From Streptosporangium subroseum (GTDB taxonomy: Bacteria > Actinomycetota > Actinomycetes > Streptosporangiales > Streptosporangiaceae), in contig NZ_FZOD01000030.1 in NCBI RefSeq assembly GCF_900188345.1, positions 38,321 through 102,320 of the forward strand: 64,000 nucleotides of DNA. Direction: 5' to 3'. The notes below the pieces were generated by a model. That model was not told where the DNA came from and ran no database searches. It was given only the letters and a program-made list of their open reading frames with translations. The first letter of the stretch is position 1, and each line of letters begins with the position of its first letter. Shown in pieces: positions 16,741 through 25,427 of the stretch. A program made the position numbers and the translations under genes.

Positions 16741-18531
16741 GAGGGAGGAACGACGAGGGAGCCCGTCGTCGAGTTGCGCGACGTCTCGAAGGCCTTCGGT
16801 CCCGTCCAGGCGCTCACCGACGTCTCACTCCGCCTGGTCCCGGGTCAGGTGCACTGCCTGGCGGGGGAGAACGGCGCGGGAAAGTCAACGCTGATCCGGG
16901 TGCTGACGGGCGCGTTGCGCCGCGACAGCGGCGCCTACGAGATCGACGGCGAGCCGGTCACCGCGCCGACCCCCGCCTCCGTACGGGCGGCCGGGGTCCA
17001 GGCCGTCTACCAGGAGCTCAGCCTTCTTCCCCATCTGTCGGTCGCGGAGAACCTGTTCATGGGCCGCCTTCCGGCGCGCAGCGGGATCATCACCAGAAGC
17101 CGGCTGCGCGGCCGTACCAGGGAGGCCCTCGACGAGGTCGGTCTGACGGACCTCAGCCCGGACGCGATCGTGGAGCGGCTCCCGGCGGCCACGCGCCAGC
17201 TCGTGGAGATCGCCAAGGTGCTCACCGCCGACTCCGTCAAGGCGATCGTGTTCGACGAGCCGACCACGGCGCTCACCGAGGCGGAGTCGGCGCGGCTCCT
17301 CGAACACATCCTGCGGCTACGCGAGCGCGGGATAGCGATGCTGTACGTGACCCACCGGCTTGAGGAGATGTTCGAGATCGGGGACCGGGTGACCGTTCTG
17401 CGGGACGGAGGCCTGTCCGAGTCGGGGCCGATCAGTGACTACGACGAGGATCGCCTGATCACCGCCATGGTCGGACGCGAGATCAGCTCGCTCTATCCGG
17501 AGAGTCACCGGCATGCCGGAACCCCCGTGCTCCGGGTCCGGGGACTGCGACGGTCGGAGAACTCCCCGAGCATCGACTTCGACGTCGGAGCCGGGGAGAT
17601 CCTCGGCATCGGAGGGCTGCTGGGGTCGGGACGGAGCGAGTTGCTGCTGTCCATCTTCGGTGCCGATCCGATCGCGGCAGGTGAGCTGGAGATCGAGGGC
17701 AGGCCCGTGAAACCCCGTGGACCGCGCGCGATGATGAACGCCGGTGTGGGGCTGCTCACCGAGGACCGCAAGGTGCTGGGGCTGCTGCCGGAGCTGTCGA
17801 TCCGGGAGAACGTCACCATTGCCAGCCTGCGCAGCGGCTCCCGGCGTGGCCTCCTGCCCGGCCGCGAGCAGTCCGAGGAGGCGGATCGGCTGCTCGACAG
17901 CCTGCGGCTGCGGGCCGGTTCCTACGACCAGCCGGTGTCGACGCTGTCCGGCGGCAACCAGCAGAAGGTCCTGCTCGCCCGCTGGCTGCTGACCAAGCCG
18001 AAAATACTGATCTTCGACGAGCCGACGAAGGGCATCGACGTCGGGGCCAAGGGCGAGCTCTACGCGGTCATCGGAGACCTGGCCGCGAAGGGGCTGGGGA
18101 TCATCGTGGTCTCGTCGTACCTCCCGGAACTGCTGGGCCTCTCCGATCGCATCCTTGTGCTGCGCGACGGGGAGGTCGCGGGCGAGCTTCCCGGAACCGC
18201 CTCGGAGGAGGACGTGCTCCGCCTGGCCAGTGGTGGCAGGGGCGCGGAGATCCCGGCCCCTCGACAGGAGTCGCCGCCTTCCCCCAACCGCACGGGAGCC
18301 GGGCTTCCGCCGGCCTCCCGCGGCGCGGAACCAGAGACGCCTCCGGCTCGGGGAGCCGGAGGCCCATCGGCCTCCGGCGGCAAGGAAACCGGGACCCCAC
18401 CCGCCCCCGGTCCCGCGGAGGTAGAGACGCCTCCGCCGCGGGGAGCCGGAGGCACATCATCCCCCGGACCTGCGGAAACCGAGACCCCACCGGCCCCGGA
18501 CGGCCCAGGAGAGGTGAACCGAGATGGATAA
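16717..18531 (+). CDS. Sugar ABC importer ATPase, RbsA/MglA type
   Basis: 604 residues with two ABC domains. The first has Walker A GENGAGKST at 50-58, QAVYQELSLLPHLSVAENLF and IVFDEPTTALTEAES. The second has the degenerate LGSGRSELLLSIFGAD loop, LLTEDRKVLGLLPELSIREN, signature LSGGNQQKVLLARWL and FDEPTKGIDVGAKGEL. Residues from about 512 to the end are an added Pro/Gly/Thr-rich low-complexity tail with a ~30-residue repeat (ETPPARGAGG, ETPPPRGAGG); normal family members end near residue 510. The stop overlaps the permease start by 8 nt. Confidence 0.92.
   Translation: MARNAGRDEGGTTREPVVELRDVSKAFGPVQALTDVSLRLVPGQVHCLAGENGAGKSTLIRVLTGALRRDSGAYEIDGEPVTAPTPASVRAAGVQAVYQELSLLPHLSVAENLFMGRLPARSGIITRSRLRGRTREALDEVGLTDLSPDAIVERLPAATRQLVEIAKVLTADSVKAIVFDEPTTALTEAESARLLEHILRLRERGIAMLYVTHRLEEMFEIGDRVTVLRDGGLSESGPISDYDEDRLITAMVGREISSLYPESHRHAGTPVLRVRGLRRSENSPSIDFDVGAGEILGIGGLLGSGRSELLLSIFGADPIAAGELEIEGRPVKPRGPRAMMNAGVGLLTEDRKVLGLLPELSIRENVTIASLRSGSRRGLLPGREQSEEADRLLDSLRLRAGSYDQPVSTLSGGNQQKVLLARWLLTKPKILIFDEPTKGIDVGAKGELYAVIGDLAAKGLGIIVVSSYLPELLGLSDRILVLRDGEVAGELPGTASEEDVLRLASGGRGAEIPAPRQESPPSPNRTGAGLPPASRGAEPETPPARGAGGPSASGGKETGTPPAPGPAEVETPPPRGAGGTSSPGPAETETPPAPDGPGEVNRDG
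18250..18520 (+). repeat. Low-complexity repeat coding the ATPase C-terminal tail
   Basis: GC-rich imperfect repeats coding for Pro/Gly/Thr-rich units such as ETPPARGAGG, TGTPPAPGPAE and ETPPPRGAGG. About two to three copies of a unit near 90 bp are visible. The frame is maintained throughout, so the array grew in multiples of three. Confidence 0.6.
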
Positions 18532-19582
18532 GCTGATCTGGCGCGAACCGATCGCCACCACGAGGATCACCGGTCGGCAGCCGGTCGGCGAAGAACCGCA
18601 GGCTCAGGCCAAGGCGAAGGCCCCACGGCGGGTCATCACGCTGGGAGATATCGCGGGACGCGAGAGCGGCGGCCTCGTCGTGCTGCTCGTGGCGGTCGGC
18701 GCCCTCACCCTCGCCAGCGACGAGTTCCTCACCGGCAACAACCTGTCCAACCTCGCCCGGCAGGTCGCGATCTTCGGGATCATTGCGGTCGGCCAGCTCC
18801 TGGTCATCCTGACCGCGGGCATCGATCTGTCGGTCGGGTCGGTGCTCGGCCTGTCCGGGGCGTCCACCGCGCAGTTCCTCGTCGCCGGCGTGCCCATCTG
18901 GCCGGCACTCCTGCTCGGGGTGGGCATCGGCACCGCGCTCGGGATCGCGAACGGCCTGCTGGTGACCCAGGCCAAACTGCCGCCGTTCATCGCGACCCTG
19001 GGCATGCTCGGGATCGCCCGAGGAATCGTCCTGGTCACTACGGATGCCCAGACCGTGCAGGGGTTGCCGGAGTCGTTCCAGACCATCGCCAACGGAACGA
19101 TCCTCGGAATCCCCAACCTCCTCATCATCGCCGCACTGGTCACGGTCGTGATGTGGTTCGTGCTCACCCGGACGGTCTTCGGTCGCTACATCTACGCCGT
19201 CGGCTCGAACCCCGAGTCGGCCCGGCTCGCGGGCGTGCCCGTACGACTGGTGATGATCTCGGTTTATGCGATCTCGGGCCTGCTCGCGGGTCTCGGCGGG
19301 GTGCTGCTCACGTCCCGGCTGGGGGCGGGCATCCCCACCGCCGGCACGGGCTTCGAGCTCAACGCGATCGCCGCCTGCGTGATCGGTGGCGCGAGCCTCT
19401 TCGGGGCGAAGGGCAGTGCGCTCGGCGCCGCCACCGGAGCGCTGATCATGGGCGTTCTCAACAACGGAGGCAACCTACTGGCGATCAACGCCTTCTACCT
19501 CCAGATCGCCATCGGCGTGCTCATCCTCGTCGCGGTCGGGTTCGACCAGCTGAACACCAGGCGCTCCGCCGCGAGCGGTTGA
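18524..19582 (+). CDS. Sugar ABC importer permease, RbsC type
   Basis: 352 residues with about nine to ten membrane segments. Family hallmarks are VILTAGIDLSVGSVLGLSGA, FIATLGMLGIARGIVLV, IYAVGSNPESARLAGVPVR and IAACVIGGASLFGAKGSALG. It completes the importer with the ATPase at 16717 and the binding protein at 15576. The N-terminal ~45 residues before the first membrane helix are longer than usual and basic. Confidence 0.92.
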   Translation: MDKLIWREPIATTRITGRQPVGEEPQAQAKAKAPRRVITLGDIAGRESGGLVVLLVAVGALTLASDEFLTGNNLSNLARQVAIFGIIAVGQLLVILTAGIDLSVGSVLGLSGASTAQFLVAGVPIWPALLLGVGIGTALGIANGLLVTQAKLPPFIATLGMLGIARGIVLVTTDAQTVQGLPESFQTIANGTILGIPNLLIIAALVTVVMWFVLTRTVFGRYIYAVGSNPESARLAGVPVRLVMISVYAISGLLAGLGGVLLTSRLGAGIPTAGTGFELNAIAACVIGGASLFGAKGSALGAATGALIMGVLNNGGNLLAINAFYLQIAIGVLILVAVGFDQLNTRRSAASG

Positions 19583-20030
19583 CCGGTAGCCAAGATTCAG
19601 CGTCGCATCGCAGCGAAAGTTATGTGTTGTCATTTTCGTTATGGCATGTAACTATAGCTATGTGCCAGTCGATCCCGAGTGGTGTCGGAAAGGCCGTGCT
19701 CCACGACCTGCGCAGTGATCGGCCGCTCCCTCGGGGGCGTGCCGGCCATCTACCGCCCCAGCTCCCGCACGGTGACCGGCCGATGAACTTCCCTCTGTGC
19801 GGTCCTCGTCCCTGAACGAGTGACCGGCCGATCAACCCTTCCCCCGCGCCGCCGAAGGTATGGTCATGCACTTGGCCTATACCGGGATCACCACTCCCCA
19901 CCATGCGAACCATGCCCCGGAGTGAGCGGGACTTCCCCGGACCATGGCGTACGGACGGCCAATGGGTTACATGTAGTCGCAATTACTATCTCCCATAGGA
20001 ATTGTTGCGAGAGCTCGCAGAAGGAAGGGG
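19583..20030. other. Intergenic region upstream of TetR gene
   Basis: 448 bp without a gene. An AT-rich stretch at about 19617-19665 and three related short direct repeats (TGATCGGCCG near 19716, TGACCGGCCGAT near 19773 and TGACCGGCCGAT near 19821) are visible. The repeats could be regulator sites, but this is not demonstrable from sequence. AAGGAAGGGG at 20021 precedes the TetR start. Confidence 0.4.
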
Positions 20031-20819
20031 ATGGCTGTGGCAGTGAGCGAGGGAGGGCCACGCGCTCGATACCGGGAGCAGACGCGCGGGGAGATCAAGG
20101 AGATCGCGCTGCGTCAGCTGGCCGAGGGTGGCATCTCCTCCGTCGCGCTCACCCGCATCGCCAAGGAGCTCGGCCTTTCCGGGCCCGCGCTCTACCGCTA
20201 TTTCGGCAGCCGTGACGACCTGCTGAACGCGTTGATCCGCGACGCCTACGACGATGCCGCCCAGGACATCCACGCCGCCGCCGACGGCGCGGCCGGTCAG
20301 TCGCCCCGCGCCCGCCTGCGGTCTCTGGCCTGGGCCTATCGGGCCTGGGCCGTCGCCCATCCCCACCGCTATCTCCTGATCGCGGGCACCCCGCTACCGG
20401 ACTACACGGCCCCGGCCGACACCGTGCGGCGGGCCCGCGCGGTCCTGGGCCCGTTTCTGACGGTCTTCACCCATGGAGAGCCGACTCCGGCGGTGCTTCC
20501 CCTCGTCAGGGAACTGCGCGACTGGGCGCGGCACGAGCCGGCGGTCGCCGCCTGGGTCGCCGAATGGGTCGCGGAGAGCGGGAAGCCGTCAGACGGAGAC
20601 GCGGACGCCGAAGGCACGGCCGGAGACGCGGATGCCGGCGTCGGCATCGACGCGGACGACGCCGGACACGCTCTGGCCGGAGCCATCCTGGCGTGGTCTC
20701 GCATGCACGGCACGGTCAGCCTGGAGGTCGCGGGCCAGTTCACCGGCATGGGCCACGATCCGCGCACCCTGTTCGAGGCTAACGTCGACATGCTCGCCGA
20801 CGCCTTCCGGCTCACGTGA
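20031..20819 (+). CDS. TetR family transcriptional regulator (WHG-type C-terminus)
   Basis: 262 residues. The N-terminal helix-turn-helix is clear: REQTRGEIKEIALRQLAEGG, SVALTRIAKELGLSGPALYR and YFGSRDDLLNALI. The C-terminal part (AWAYRAWAVAHPHRYLLIAG) is of the WHG subtype. Residues about 185-210 are an Asp/Gly/Ala-rich insertion (DGDADAEGTAGDADAGVG), possibly another repeat-derived linker. It is convergent with the truncated winged-helix gene, overlapping it by 8 bp. Target unknown; the ABC/two-component operon at 21622 is a possibility. Confidence 0.9.
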   Translation: MAVAVSEGGPRARYREQTRGEIKEIALRQLAEGGISSVALTRIAKELGLSGPALYRYFGSRDDLLNALIRDAYDDAAQDIHAAADGAAGQSPRARLRSLAWAYRAWAVAHPHRYLLIAGTPLPDYTAPADTVRRARAVLGPFLTVFTHGEPTPAVLPLVRELRDWARHEPAVAAWVAEWVAESGKPSDGDADAEGTAGDADAGVGIDADDAGHALAGAILAWSRMHGTVSLEVAGQFTGMGHDPRTLFEANVDMLADAFRLT

Positions 20820-21543
20820 CCACGACGGTGAACCGTACGTCGTGAGCGACGCCCGCCGCGGCGAAGGTGAGCAGGCGGCGGCCCTCCTCCTCCAGCGCGG
20901 CGTGGTCCGGGACCGGTTCGAAGAGCTCGATGGCGAGCACCGCGGTGTCCTTGCTCTTCTCGATCTTCCAGGTGCCCCGGACGGAGCCGTCCACGAGCAC
21001 GGTGGGTGCGACCAGCGCGCCCACGCAGATCCGCCTGCGGTACTCGGCGGTCATCATGCGGGTCCGGTCCGCGTACGCGATGATCAGGTTGTCGAAGTCG
21101 GGCAGGAAGCGCGGCGGAGCCGGAGTCCCCGGATCGGGCAGTACGGCGTCCGGCAGGTCGAACAGCTCGTTCCCGGCCTCGTCGCGGAAGACACGCAGCT
21201 CGGGCCGGAGCTGTTCCACGTCGGCGTCCAGCCGGCGCAGGCCGGACCACATCTGCAGATCCCTGACACTCGCCGGGCCGAAGGCGGCGAGGTAGCGGCG
21301 GACGAGTTCGTCCACCCGCGGCCCGGTCTCCATGGGGACGCCGAGCCACTCCTCGGCCAGTGTGAACGGGGTCGCGCCGCCTCTGCCCCAGGTCCCGCTG
21401 GGGGGCTCGTGCACCACGGTTGCGAGATCGGATCCGGCGCTCTCAACTCCGGCGGCGATGATTTCGCCAGGGTCGCCTGCCGCGGTCTGCGGAACGCCCG
21501 GACACGACGTCCGCCGGGCGGCGGGATTACGGTTTCCCGCCAT
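20812..21543 (-). pseudogene. Winged-helix DNA-binding (HTH_42, YcaQ-like) protein, N-terminus lost
   Basis: The 243-residue frame matches only the C-terminal two-thirds of the HTH_42 family, whose full members are about 360-380 residues: VVHEPPSGTWGRGG, FGPASVRDLQMWSGLRRLDA, FLPDFDNLIIAYADR and FVVNG-like VLVDGSVRGTWKIEK are recognisable. The expected N-terminal domain is absent; instead there are about 33 unrelated residues and then the start of the ABC gene on the other strand. It may be a truncated pseudogene, or a short expressed form. Relatives act as DNA glycosylases or DNA-binding proteins. Confidence 0.65.
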
Positions 21544-21621
21544 GTCATTCGGCGGTTCGCCCCCATGGCCCGCGACCTGACGATTACCTAGCGTCGTCCT
21601 CGACGAGAAACGGGGACAACC

Positions 21622-22536
21622 ATGATCAGCTTGCGAGGATTGAGCAAACGCTACGGTGACAGGCTCGCCGTCGACGACCTCTCCCTGGACCTCAGGCCAG
21701 GAACCGTCACGGGGTTCCTGGGTCCCAACGGGGCGGGCAAATCAACCACGATGCGGATGATCCTCGGCCTGGACCGTCCCACGACGGGTGTCGCGCTTGT
21801 CGACGGCCGTCCCTACGCCGCCTACCGGCACCCGCTGCGGAAGGTCGGCGCGCTGCTGGACGCCCGCGCGGTTCACCCGGGCCGCAGCGTACGGGCTCAC
21901 CTGCTGGCCCTGGCCCGCAGCAACGGCATCGCGCCGGGCCGGGTGGGCGAGGTGCTGGAAAGCGTCGGGATGGAGGCGGCCGCCGGACGCCGGGCGGGGG
22001 CACTGTCGCTGGGCATGAGCCAGCGGCTCGGCATCGCCGCCGCGCTGCTGGGCGACCCCGAGGTGCTGATGTTCGACGAGCCGGTCAACGGGCTCGACCC
22101 GGACGGCGTGCGCTGGGTCCGTCACCTGATGCGCTCCCTGGCGGACGAGGGCCGTACGATCTTCGTCTCCAGCCACCTGATGAGCGAGATGCAGCTCACC
22201 GCCGACCACCTGGTGGTGATCGGCAAGGGCCGCCTCATCGTCGACGCGCCGCTGGCGAAGGTGATCGCGGGCAGCTCGCTCAGCGCGGTCCTCGTCCGCA
22301 GCCCGCACGCCGGTGACCTCGCCACCCTGCTCACGGCCGCGGGCCTGCGCGTGGAACGCACCGGAGACAACGACCTCGTCGCCAGTGGCGCCACCATCGA
22401 GCGGGTCGGTGACCTGGCCTTCGACGCGGGCGTCCGGCTGCACGAGCTCAGCACGCGCGAGGCCTCACTGGAGCAGGCGTACCAGGAACTGACCGCCGGT
22501 AGCGTCGAGTACGGCGCACGGACAGCAGGAGGGTGA
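21622..22536 (+). CDS. ABC ATPase, BcrA-like exporter
   Basis: 304 residues: Walker A GPNGAGKST near residue 34, signature SLGMSQRLGIAAALLG, Walker B VLMFDEPVNGLDPDG and SSHLMSEM. It is a clear paralogue of the ATPase at 12189. It is the first gene of a four-gene operon with the permease at 22540, a sensor kinase and a response regulator, the arrangement often used for antibiotic sensing and export. Only 3 bp separate it from the permease. Confidence 0.92.
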   Translation: MISLRGLSKRYGDRLAVDDLSLDLRPGTVTGFLGPNGAGKSTTMRMILGLDRPTTGVALVDGRPYAAYRHPLRKVGALLDARAVHPGRSVRAHLLALARSNGIAPGRVGEVLESVGMEAAAGRRAGALSLGMSQRLGIAAALLGDPEVLMFDEPVNGLDPDGVRWVRHLMRSLADEGRTIFVSSHLMSEMQLTADHLVVIGKGRLIVDAPLAKVIAGSSLSAVLVRSPHAGDLATLLTAAGLRVERTGDNDLVASGATIERVGDLAFDAGVRLHELSTREASLEQAYQELTAGSVEYGARTAGG

Positions 22537-22539
22537 CCG

Positions 22540-23352
22540 ATGATCGACCTGACAACGGCGGGCGGCTTGCGGGGCGCCGTCGCCTCGGAGTGGATCAAGC
22601 TGTGGTCGCTCCGTTCGACCTGGTGGTGCTTGGTGAGCGGGGCCGCGCTCCTGGGGCTCAGCGCACTGACCCTGGGTGGCGGCACGGCGACCAGTCTGCT
22701 CAACGACGGGGTGAGGGGAGTGACGCTGCCGGCGGGGGAGTCGGTGATCTCCGCCGTCACCTTCGCGCAGTTCGCGTTTGTCACCGTGGCGATGCTGGCA
22801 GTCACCGGTGAGTACGCCTCCGGTGGCATCCGGATGACGCTGCAGGCCACGCCGGTCCGCGGTCACGTGCTCGCGGCCAAGGCGCTGGTGCTGGTCCCGG
22901 TGATGCTGGTGGCGGGGGTGTTGTCCGGCAGCGCCGCGGCGGTCGCCGTCTACCTGTTCCTGTCCGTTCCCCCGTTCGGCGGCTACGGCGCCCTGCCACC
23001 CGCCGAGACCACGATCGACATGCTGAGCGTCGGAGTTTTTCTCGTACTGGTGTCCCTGATGACGCTCGGCGTGGGGACGGCGATGCGCAGCGCGGCGGGT
23101 ACGCTCACGACGGCGTTCTTGCTGCTGATGGGACTGCCGCTGATGCTGGCCATGACCGGCGTCGGACCACTGGTGAGCCTGTCGCTGCGAATGCCCATGT
23201 TCGCCGGGCTGGCGTTCATGGACAGCTCCGACAACCTGACCGGGGGGCCCATGCCGTACGGACGGGTGGAGGGACTGCTGTGGCTGCTCGGCTGGACGGC
23301 GGTGGCGCTCGCCGCCGGTCACGCGGTCCTGCGACGCAGGGACGCCTCGTAG
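22540..23352 (+). CDS. ABC-2 type permease
   Basis: 270 residues with about six membrane helices, beginning with VASEWIKLWSLRSTWWCL and containing FVTVAMLAVTGEYASGGIRM, as in its paralogue at 13085. The last codons (AVLRRRDAS and stop) lie inside the first unit of a 45-bp tandem repeat, so the 3' end of this gene appears to have been duplicated several times downstream. Confidence 0.9.
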   Translation: MIDLTTAGGLRGAVASEWIKLWSLRSTWWCLVSGAALLGLSALTLGGGTATSLLNDGVRGVTLPAGESVISAVTFAQFAFVTVAMLAVTGEYASGGIRMTLQATPVRGHVLAAKALVLVPVMLVAGVLSGSAAAVAVYLFLSVPPFGGYGALPPAETTIDMLSVGVFLVLVSLMTLGVGTAMRSAAGTLTTAFLLLMGLPLMLAMTGVGPLVSLSLRMPMFAGLAFMDSSDNLTGGPMPYGRVEGLLWLLGWTAVALAAGHAVLRRRDAS

Positions 23353-23549
23353 GGTCCGCGTCCGCGCGCGGTCCTGCGACGGAGGGACGCCTCGTAGGGT
23401 CCGCGTCCGCGCGCGGTCCTGCGACGGAGGGACCCTCCGTAGGGTCCGCGTCCGTGCGCGGTTCCGAGGTGCGGGGACGCTCCGTAGGGTCCGCGTCTCT
23501 GTACGGTTCTGCGGTGCGGGGACGCCTCGTAGAATCCGCATCTGTGTTC
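23325..23549 (+). repeat. 45-bp tandem repeat, five units
   Basis: Units begin at 23325, 23370, 23415, 23460 and 23505 with GGTCCTGCGACG, or diverged forms such as GGTTCTGCGGTG. The first unit is the end of the permease gene including its TAG stop; the stop is copied into units two to five, or close variants of it. The third and fourth units are increasingly diverged. In the sensor-kinase frame the array is open and codes for a 15-residue repeat (RGPATEGRLVGSASA type). Because 45 is a multiple of three, copy number changes never shift the frame. Confidence 0.9.
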
Positions 23550-24695
23550 AGAAACCGGGTTGCTCGAGGGCTTGCCGGAATTCTGGCCGGCCTTCTGACG
23601 GGGATCGTCGAGCTCGTTTTCCTGCTCCTGGCCGGGGTCACCCTGGTGGCGCGGAGGCCCGGCGTCATACGGGTCGCCGACCGGTTGGTCGCACTGGAGC
23701 GTGCCCGGCTGGCGGCGTGGTTCGACCACGACACCACCGCGGCGGACCCGCCACGGAGCGGCTACGGTTACCTCGCACTGCGCGCCGTGGTCGGCGTGGT
23801 GGGCGGTTACGTCGTCCTCGCCGGGCTGTTCCTCGGCTTCCTCTTCCTGTTCGGCGGTCTGTGGGCGCTGCTCACGGGTGAGTCCGACGAGGTGCCGCTG
23901 GTGTTGCCCGGTGTCTGGCTGACGACCAGCAGCTGGGCGATCGGCCTCACCGGCGGGCTGGTGGTGGTGGCGCTGGTCGGGCTCTGGTGCCTCGTGATCA
24001 TCGCGGCCGAGCGGCGCCTGGCCGACCACTTCCTCGGCCCGGGAAGGCAGGAGGTGATGCGGCGGCGCATCGCCGAGCTGACCGCCACCCGTTCCGGCAT
24101 CGTGCGCGCGGTCGACGACGAGCGACGGCGGATCGAGCGCGACCTGCACGACGGCGTGCAGCAGCGGGGCGTGGCGCTGTCGATGCTGCTGGGACGTGCC
24201 AAGCACAGCGACGACCCCGTCAAGGTCGCCTCGCTGGTGGACCAGGCCTACACCGAGTCACGCCGGCTGCTCGACGAACTGCGCAGCGTCGCCTGGCGGA
24301 TCTACCCGACCGCGCTGGACGAGCTCGGGCTGCGGGCCGCGCTGGCCGGGGTGGCCGAACGTGCGGGCGTGCCGGTCACCGTCCACTACGGCCTCGCCGA
24401 GCGTCCGGTGTCGGAGGCGGAGACCGCCTTCTACTTCGTCGCGCGCGAGGCGATCACCAACGCCACCAAGCACGCACAGGCGCGCGACATCCTGGTCGTC
24501 CTGACCCAGGACGACCATACGATGAACATCGTGATCTCCGATGACGGGCACGGTGGAGCCGACCCGTCGGGCAGCGGATTGGCCGGGCTGGAGCGCCGGA
24601 TCCTGGCGCTCGACGGCCGCTTCGAGGTGGACAGCCCGGCCGGCGGGCCGACCAGGATCACCGCGACCCTACCCAGGGCGGTGCCATGCGAGTGA
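23544..24695 (+). CDS. NarL-type sensor histidine kinase
   Basis: 383 residues from GTG 23544. The frame is open back to GTG 23280 through the tandem repeat, so the true start could lie within the repeat; I chose 23544 because family-like sequence begins there. Three to four membrane helices fill residues 8-155. The HisKA_3 helix is ERRRIERDLHDGVQQRG with His202, and the ATPase domain has EAITNATKHAQA and SDDGHGGADPSGSGLAGLERR. It should phosphorylate the regulator at 24686, with which it overlaps by 10 nt, and probably senses the exporter substrate or membrane stress. Confidence 0.88.
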   Translation: MFRNRVARGLAGILAGLLTGIVELVFLLLAGVTLVARRPGVIRVADRLVALERARLAAWFDHDTTAADPPRSGYGYLALRAVVGVVGGYVVLAGLFLGFLFLFGGLWALLTGESDEVPLVLPGVWLTTSSWAIGLTGGLVVVALVGLWCLVIIAAERRLADHFLGPGRQEVMRRRIAELTATRSGIVRAVDDERRRIERDLHDGVQQRGVALSMLLGRAKHSDDPVKVASLVDQAYTESRRLLDELRSVAWRIYPTALDELGLRAALAGVAERAGVPVTVHYGLAERPVSEAETAFYFVAREAITNATKHAQARDILVVLTQDDHTMNIVISDDGHGGADPSGSGLAGLERRILALDGRFEVDSPAGGPTRITATLPRAVPCE

Positions 24696-25330
24696 TCCTC
24701 GCCGATGACTCGGTCCTGCTGCGCGAAGGCCTGTCCCGGCTGCTTGAGGACGCCGGCCACCAGGTGATCTCCTCGGTCGGCGACGCCTCCGCGCTGCTCG
24801 CCGCCGTGTCGCGGGACCGGCCCGACGTCGCGGTCGTGGACGTACGCATGCCGCCCACGCACACCGACGAGGGACTGCGGGCGGCACTGGAGATCCGCGA
24901 CCGCTGGCCCGGCGTCGGCGTGCTGGTGCTGTCGCAGTACGTCGAGAAACCGTACGCGGCCAAGCTGCTCGCCGGGGCCACCGAGGGCGTGGGTTACCTG
25001 CTCAAGGATCGGGTGACGGAGGTGGCGGAGTTTCTCGACTCGCTGGAACGGATCCGCGGGGGCGGGACGGTCTTCGACCCGGAGGTGGTCCGCCAGCTGC
25101 TCGCGCGCACCACCCACGTGGACCCGCTGAGCAGGCTCACCGGACGTGAGGCCGAGGTGCTCAGGCACCTGGCGCAGGGCTTCGTCAACGCCGCCATCGC
25201 CGAACGCCTGCACGTGTCACTGAGCACGGTGGAAAAACACGTCAACGCCATCTTCGACAAGCTCGGCCTCCTCCACACCCCCGGCTACAGCAGAAGGGTG
25301 CTGGCGATCCTCCGCTACCTCGACGAGTGA
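24686..25330 (+). CDS. NarL/LuxR-type response regulator
   Basis: 214 residues. The receiver domain has the acidic pair ADD at 6-8, phospho-acceptor Asp52 in VVDVRMPPTHTDEG, and LLKDRV with the conserved Lys. The C-terminal LuxR helix-turn-helix is LTGREAEVLRHLAQGFVNAA and STVEKHVNAIFDKLGL. It is the partner of the kinase at 23544 and likely controls the ABC operon in which it sits. Transcription ends at the palindrome at 25374. Confidence 0.93.
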   Translation: MRVILADDSVLLREGLSRLLEDAGHQVISSVGDASALLAAVSRDRPDVAVVDVRMPPTHTDEGLRAALEIRDRWPGVGVLVLSQYVEKPYAAKLLAGATEGVGYLLKDRVTEVAEFLDSLERIRGGGTVFDPEVVRQLLARTTHVDPLSRLTGREAEVLRHLAQGFVNAAIAERLHVSLSTVEKHVNAIFDKLGLLHTPGYSRRVLAILRYLDE

Positions 25331-25373
25331 TCGGGAGCCTCCGTCTTCGCTGGAGCAGGTCGAGCACGGAGAT

Positions 25374-25425
25374 CGACGCCGACGTCTGATCCATGGTGAA
25401 GACCATGGATCAGACGTCGGCGTCG
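25374..25425. terminator. Bidirectional terminator: 24-bp perfect stem, 4-nt loop
   Basis: Arms 25374-25397 and 25402-25425 are exact reverse complements over 24 bp with the loop GAAG. The stem lies between the convergent ends of the response regulator (25330) and the HerA-like gene (25428), ending 2 bp before the latter's stop codon. It has no T-run but is symmetric, so it can serve both strands. The stem is unusually long and mismatch-free. Confidence 0.85.
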
Positions 25426-25427
25426 GA

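Noticed and set aside
23325..23549. CRISPR array
   Set aside because: Units are contiguous 45-mers without spacers, tied to the end of a coding gene; no cas genes in the window.
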